From: Curtobacterium sp. TC1
GTDB lineage: Bacteria > Actinomycetota > Actinomycetes > Actinomycetales > Microbacteriaceae
Assembly (NCBI RefSeq): GCF_019844075.1
Contig: NZ_CP081964.1
Coordinates: 2,976,001 to 3,040,000, forward strand
Direction of reading: 5' to 3'
DNA: 64,000 nt
Shown here: positions 60,708-64,000 of the stretch, piece after piece
Numbering within the stretch: position 1 is the first letter of the stretch
Layout of the letters: every line of letters starts with the position of its first letter
Position numbers and translations under genes: made by a program
Notes under the pieces: generated by a model
The model's input: only the letters and a program-made list of their open reading frames with translations
The model's database searches: none
What the model was told of the DNA's origin: nothing

Positions 60708-61148
60708 GTTGGCCACCGTCCGGGAGCCGATGGCTCGATGGAGCCCGGTGAAGTGCGCATCGGATTGGCTGTTCGAACGACCCGAGAAGAGTGACTTGGT
60801 GCGGCCACGCAGCGGCCGCACCGGCACCAACGTTCACTCCGGCCGCGAGGGAAACGCGCGTCCGTCCGCTCCTGGCTCGCCGACGACCTCGCGGAGCTTG
60901 CTCGCCGTTCGCGGAGCGAAGGGGTACCGGGAGCCGACGGTTTGGCAGTTCAGTACATCGGCCCACAGGCCCACGCCGCTGAAGAGAAGGCGCCAGAACC
61001 TTGCCGTCTTCAAGAGACCACGCTAGCCAGCGCCAGACGTCGAGGGTGTTGCCGAAGGTCGACAGGGCGCAATCACTCATCACAGTGCGACCAGGACTCC
61101 GCGATGACGGGGTTGGCCGCGCCGTTGTCCTGCAGGCATGATCAACAG
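60708..61148. other. 440-base region without a supported gene
   Basis: No convincing gene. Fragments with gene-like codon use occur on both strands, for example SWLADDLAELARRSRSEGV rightward near 60870 and FGNTLDVWRWLAWSLEDGK leftward near 61040, but neither continues into a plausible protein. The stretch is less GC-rich than its flanks and looks like decayed coding sequence. Confidence 0.45.
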
Positions 61149-61661
61149 GTGCTGAACACCCCCCACCGACTGACCGTGGAAGTTCTGACCATCGGCTCGA
61201 CGCTCTTCCTCGCCGGCTGCACGAGTCACACCACCGGGAACGGCCTCCCCAAGGACTACGGGCAGGACTGGCTCGGCCAGATGTCGTCCCAGCTCGCTGG
61301 CAACCACGCGCGCGGTGGCGGACAACTCCTCGTCGATGACGAGAACACGAAGCAGGCGCGCGCAGAGATCACACTGCAGACCGAGCTCGTGGGCCCGTAC
61401 GACGTGCTCGCCGTCTGCCGATCCACGAAGACGGTGCACCTCGCCATCCAGGACATCACGACCAAGCACGACAAGTACGGCGACTCGTTCGACACCAACT
61501 CGCTCGTCGGCGAAGCGAACATCCATTGCGGGGCGACGGCCCGCATCCCCATCGACGTGCCGAAGGGCTGCGACGGCATCATGCTCGACGCGACCACCAA
61601 CGACACTTCCGAGCGAGCCTTGTTCGATGCGTTCATCGTCGCGCGCGGATCTGATCAGTGA
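61149..61661 (+). CDS. Lipoprotein of unknown function
   Basis: 170 residues from a GTG at 61149. The signal peptide ends in a lipobox LFLAGC with Cys24. The mature part of about 145 residues has ITLQTELVGPYDVLAVCRST and KTVHLAIQDITTKHDKYGDS, a small beta-rich domain with three further Cys, and CDGIMLDATTN. No known family; resembles small actinobacterial lipoproteins near membrane proteins. The codon use is less biased than in the core genes. Confidence 0.6.
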   Translation: MLNTPHRLTVEVLTIGSTLFLAGCTSHTTGNGLPKDYGQDWLGQMSSQLAGNHARGGGQLLVDDENTKQARAEITLQTELVGPYDVLAVCRSTKTVHLAIQDITTKHDKYGDSFDTNSLVGEANIHCGATARIPIDVPKGCDGIMLDATTNDTSERALFDAFIVARGSDQ

Positions 61662-61785
61662 CGCTCGCTTCGTAGCCGCCGGCAAGCGCCTCCCGTCGAC
61701 ACCACCGAGCACAGCCTCACGCACAGATCAGCTTGTGGGACTGCTCCCATCGCCCGCGCTGCGCGACCGCACTACGCTCAGCGAG

Positions 61786-62004
61786 GTGGGTACGTTCTTG
61801 GTCGGGCTGGCAGTCATCGCCGTCGCATGGGGCTGTGTGCTCATCATCTTCCCGAAGCCGATCGCCCGCTTCGCGCGGAAAGTGCAAGGGGAGTTCTGGG
61901 GAGGGCAGTTCACTCCGGAACTCACACGATTCGCCGGCTGTGGATTTGTTCTCGGAGGCGTCATCGCAGCTGCGACGCTGGTCGCCGAGTTCCTCAGGGG
62001 CTGA
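61786..62004 (+). CDS. Two-TM mini-protein
   Basis: 72 residues from a GTG at 61786: helix 1 VGTFLVGLAVIAVAWGCVLI, loop PKPIARFARKVQGEFWGGQF, helix 2 FAGCGFVLGGVIAAATLVAE. The topology (helix, basic amphipathic loop, helix with a GG) is like small DUF6199-type proteins, but I cannot confirm the family. It follows the lipoprotein gene by 124 bases. Confidence 0.5.
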   Translation: MGTFLVGLAVIAVAWGCVLIIFPKPIARFARKVQGEFWGGQFTPELTRFAGCGFVLGGVIAAATLVAEFLRG

Positions 62005-62225
62005 TGGCCGGAGGATCGCTCCGTACCGGATCCGCAAGCGGACGGCGACGGACGGTCAGTGACGTCCAGGAGTGCGGCGGCGCACCGCGGACCGAACGCG
62101 CGCTGATGCGCACGACGACACGAGAGCCGACGAGACCTGACGATGCAAGCACCAGCCACACCCATCGCGCACTCGCAGGGGCGACGGCACGGGGTCAGCC
62201 CGCTCTTGCCCCAGTGAAGGATGGG

Positions 62226-63005
62226 CTACCGGTCGATGCGTGCGAGCCAGTCGCGGACCAGGGCGGTAGTGACTTCTGGTTGCTCGAGGTGCACGTTGTG
62301 TCCAGCACCGTCGAGGACGACGAAGCTCCCTCGCGGGTAGTGGTCTCGGAGTGCGAGCCCGTCCTCGTAGCCGACGACGTCGTCCTGCCGACCGAACAGG
62401 TGCAGGGCCGGAGCAGTGAACGGATCCGAGTGGCGCTCCTCCGGCACGGCGTCCAGTGCGTAGTCGGCGGCAATGCGGTCCATCACAGCAGGGTCGGCGC
62501 CACGGAGCCCGGGCAGCACGTACCCCTCGAACGCTGCGAACGCGGCGGCGTCCTGGATGACGCTGACCTCCTCGAACGCTGCTCGCGCGTCGCCAGCGGC
62601 TTCGAGGACGGACGGTGCGGTGTGCAGCACGGTGCGCTCGGGGACGTCACGGTCTGCGTGGGCAGGCTGCACGACACCCGCCAGGGTCGCGATGCCGAGC
62701 ACGCGGTCCCGACGTTCGTGCGCGACATGACGGGCGATCATGCCGCCGAACGAGTTCCCGATGACGGCGAACGGTTCGTCGCGGAGGTGGTCGTCGATCT
62801 CAGCGAGTACTTCGTCTGCCACCTCGACCGCGCTCGTTGCAGTCGAGGTCCCGGCAGCAGCCTCGGCCCACGGCAGGTCGAGGAACACCATCCGCCAAGG
62901 CAGGTCCTGCACGGCGTCCGCCAGCGGCAGCATGATCCGGTGATCCACACCGAACCCGTGGAGGGCGACAAGCGGACGACCAGAACCGAGAACGCGCGCA
63001 ATCAC
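62226..63005 (-). CDS. Alpha/beta hydrolase
   Basis: 259 residues. LVALHGFGVDHRIM forms the oxyanion region, GNSFGGMIA holds the nucleophile Ser in a G-x-S-x-G elbow, the acid is in HLFGRQDDVVGYED, and GAGHNVHLEQPEVT holds the catalytic His. A cap region lies at about 125-190. It is a cytosolic esterase- or lyase-type hydrolase; substrate unknown. The stop is followed by 220 bases with no gene I can support. Confidence 0.85.
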   Translation of the reverse strand: MIARVLGSGRPLVALHGFGVDHRIMLPLADAVQDLPWRMVFLDLPWAEAAAGTSTATSAVEVADEVLAEIDDHLRDEPFAVIGNSFGGMIARHVAHERRDRVLGIATLAGVVQPAHADRDVPERTVLHTAPSVLEAAGDARAAFEEVSVIQDAAAFAAFEGYVLPGLRGADPAVMDRIAADYALDAVPEERHSDPFTAPALHLFGRQDDVVGYEDGLALRDHYPRGSFVVLDGAGHNVHLEQPEVTTALVRDWLARIDR

Positions 63006-63021
63006 CCGGTAAGCCTACGAG

Positions 63022-63555
63022 TCACCCGTACCGATACAGGATCGGCTCACGAGTCGGCTTGTCAGGGTCGGGGAGCCGACGGATCCATCGTTCTTCGTCG
63101 AGTCCGGTTCCTGGGTCGAGCTGCCGTCTGCCGATGCGCTCGAATCCGTGCTTCGCGTAGAAGCGCTGGGCGCGCAGATTGAACGAGAACACGAGCAGGT
63201 GCGCGTCGTCTCCGCCGATCGCGGCGTGGAGGAGATTCGACGCCAACCCTGTTCCGTGTGAGCCCTGATCGACGTACAGGGTCGACAATTCGAGTGCGGG
63301 AAGGCCGTCCCGTGCTCCGGATGTGTGCGTCGTGCTGGCGACGCCGAGGAGCCGGCCGCTGGCCGACTCGGCCACGAACACGTGCCGGCTTCCGGCACGG
63401 ATGCGCTCCGCCCAGCGTCCGGTTCCCGGCTGGAGGGCCCTGGCGTCGAGGAACGAGTCCGGGACGACGCCGCGGTAGGTCTGCTCCCATGCACGCATCT
63501 GGAACAGTCCGATCGCTTCAGCGTCACCGACTGCGGCTCGGCGGATGTTTGCCAT
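63022..63555 (-). CDS. GNAT family N-acetyltransferase
   Basis: 177 residues from the ATG at 63555. MANIRRAAVGDAEAIGLFQM and RAWEQTYRGVVPDSFLD are typical of RimI-like GNATs; LSTLYVDQGSHGTGLASNLL carries the acetyl-CoA-binding motif A (Q/RxxGxG/A, here with SHGTG), and LRAQRFYAKHGFERIGRR is motif B. It is 16 bases upstream of the alpha/beta hydrolase start on the same strand, so the two are likely co-transcribed. Acceptor unknown. Confidence 0.85.
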   Translation of the reverse strand: MANIRRAAVGDAEAIGLFQMRAWEQTYRGVVPDSFLDARALQPGTGRWAERIRAGSRHVFVAESASGRLLGVASTTHTSGARDGLPALELSTLYVDQGSHGTGLASNLLHAAIGGDDAHLLVFSFNLRAQRFYAKHGFERIGRRQLDPGTGLDEERWIRRLPDPDKPTREPILYRYG

Positions 63556-63626
63556 TGCAACAGCTTGTCGGGTGATCGTGCGAGGCGTGGCGGGCGTCTC
63601 GGGTACCGACGGGCCACCGGACACGG

Positions 63627-64000
63627 TCAGAGGGCGAAGCCCGTCCGCCAGGTCGACCACCGCGGTGCGAAGCCCAGTTCGCGGACACGACGGTTGGACA
63701 CCGGGCGCCCGGGGTCGTCGCTCTGCTCGGCGCCCGGCACCGGCCCGCCGACAGCGGCAGCGAAGATGGGGACCCACGCTGTTCCGGGTGCTGGTTCGTC
63801 GTCCACGACGTTCCGGACACCGGCAGGCCAGCCGAGCGCCGCGACGACGGCCGCTGCTGCGTCGTCGACGTGCAGGAACGAGGTCACCGTCTCCGTCGCG
63901 GGGAGCCGACCTGCACGTGCCGCCTCCCCGAACCGACCGTCTGACGTGTACCAGGTGCCGGGTCCGTACAGCTGCCCGAACCGCAGCACGACGCCGGCGC
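63627..64000 (-). CDS. NAD-dependent epimerase/dehydratase family protein (3' end)
   Basis: C-terminal 124 residues of an extended SDR protein; the gene continues beyond the window. Visible blocks are VLRFGQLYGPGTWYTSDGRF (the substrate loop after the active site), TSFLHVDDAAAAVVAALGWP and VVDDEPAPGTAWVP, ending with SNRRVRELGFAPRWSTWRTG. All fit nucleoside-sugar epimerase-like members. The nucleotide-binding and catalytic YxxxK part lies outside. Substrate unknown. Confidence 0.8.
   Translation of the reverse strand, partial: AGVVLRFGQLYGPGTWYTSDGRFGEAARAGRLPATETVTSFLHVDDAAAAVVAALGWPAGVRNVVDDEPAPGTAWVPIFAAAVGGPVPGAEQSDDPGRPVSNRRVRELGFAPRWSTWRTGFAL

Noticed and set aside
60553..61083. 176-codon leftward frame
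   Set aside because: Most of it is antisense to the gene at 60054-60707 and becomes Arg-rich; only its first 20 codons look gene-like, treated as decayed sequence.
1..64000. CRISPR arrays, tRNA genes, insertion sequences or phage genes
   Set aside because: No regularly spaced direct repeats with unique spacers, no cloverleaf sequence, and no transposase, integrase or structural phage protein was found on either strand.

Overview
The window is about 70% GC, densely packed, and reads as a chromosomal segment of an actinobacterium of the family Microbacteriaceae, most likely Curtobacterium or a close relative. This is inference: it rests on protein style, GTG/TTG starts, ATGA/GTGA gene overlaps, the lack of dedicated ATPases beside the sugar ABC permeases, and recurring GACGGGAGG-type terminator hairpins. 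No rRNA, tRNA, CRISPR array, insertion sequence or phage gene was seen.

Left part (1-11.1 kb): the 5' end of an alanine dehydrogenase gene, a GlcD-type FAD oxidase, an AraC regulator, a SorC-type regulator divergent from glycerol-3-phosphate dehydrogenase (glpD) with two identical palindromic operators between them, and a histidine phosphatase. Then comes a zinc-starvation pair (zinc-free ribosomal protein L36 and a COG0523/CobW-like protein without a P-loop) sharing one Zur-like box, followed by an MHS-family transporter and a DinB-like protein.

10.1-18.3 kb: a complete tetritol (D-threitol/erythritol) catabolic locus. It has a SorC regulator, a D-threitol-dehydrogenase-like SDR, an erythritol/L-threitol-dehydrogenase-like zinc enzyme, a polyol MFS permease, a DhaK-DhaL fusion kinase (D-erythrulose kinase) and an RpiB-like isomerase (D-erythrulose-4-phosphate isomerase). 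A convergent FGGY kinase lies beyond a perfect 27-bp hairpin.

18.4-24.4 kb: a two-TM protein, a LolA/RseB-like exported protein coupled to an ABC-2 exporter, an NADPH:quinone reductase-like enzyme and a CpdA-like metallophosphoesterase.

24.5-41 kb: a large L-rhamnose / rhamno-oligosaccharide regulon. It holds a mutarotase, an MFS permease, two LacI regulators, an ABC importer (binding protein plus two permeases), an intracellular GH78 alpha-L-rhamnosidase, rhaI, a fused rhaEW, rhaB and lldD. Four copies of a TTGAAACGNTTCAA operator sit at the three transcription start regions, so the block can be read as one circuit from rhamnoside uptake to pyruvate.

41-45.1 kb: a secreted GH16 enzyme with a small overlapping upstream ORF, a secreted cysteine-containing peptide next to a two-TM mini-protein (bacteriocin/immunity-like layout), a decayed SAM-methyltransferase gene and two membrane proteins.

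45.1-52 kb: a Nudix hydrolase and a ROK-regulated alpha-glucoside operon (binding protein, two permeases, GH13 glucosidase).

52-55.9 kb: an ABC-2 exporter pair, a TetR regulator and a PnuC vitamin transporter.

56.2-59 kb: a SipW-type signal peptidase with three exported proteins that carry alternate-type signal peptides. The right end (59-64 kb) holds small, mostly unrecognised proteins, gene relics, an alpha/beta hydrolase, a GNAT acetyltransferase and the 3' end of an epimerase-like gene.
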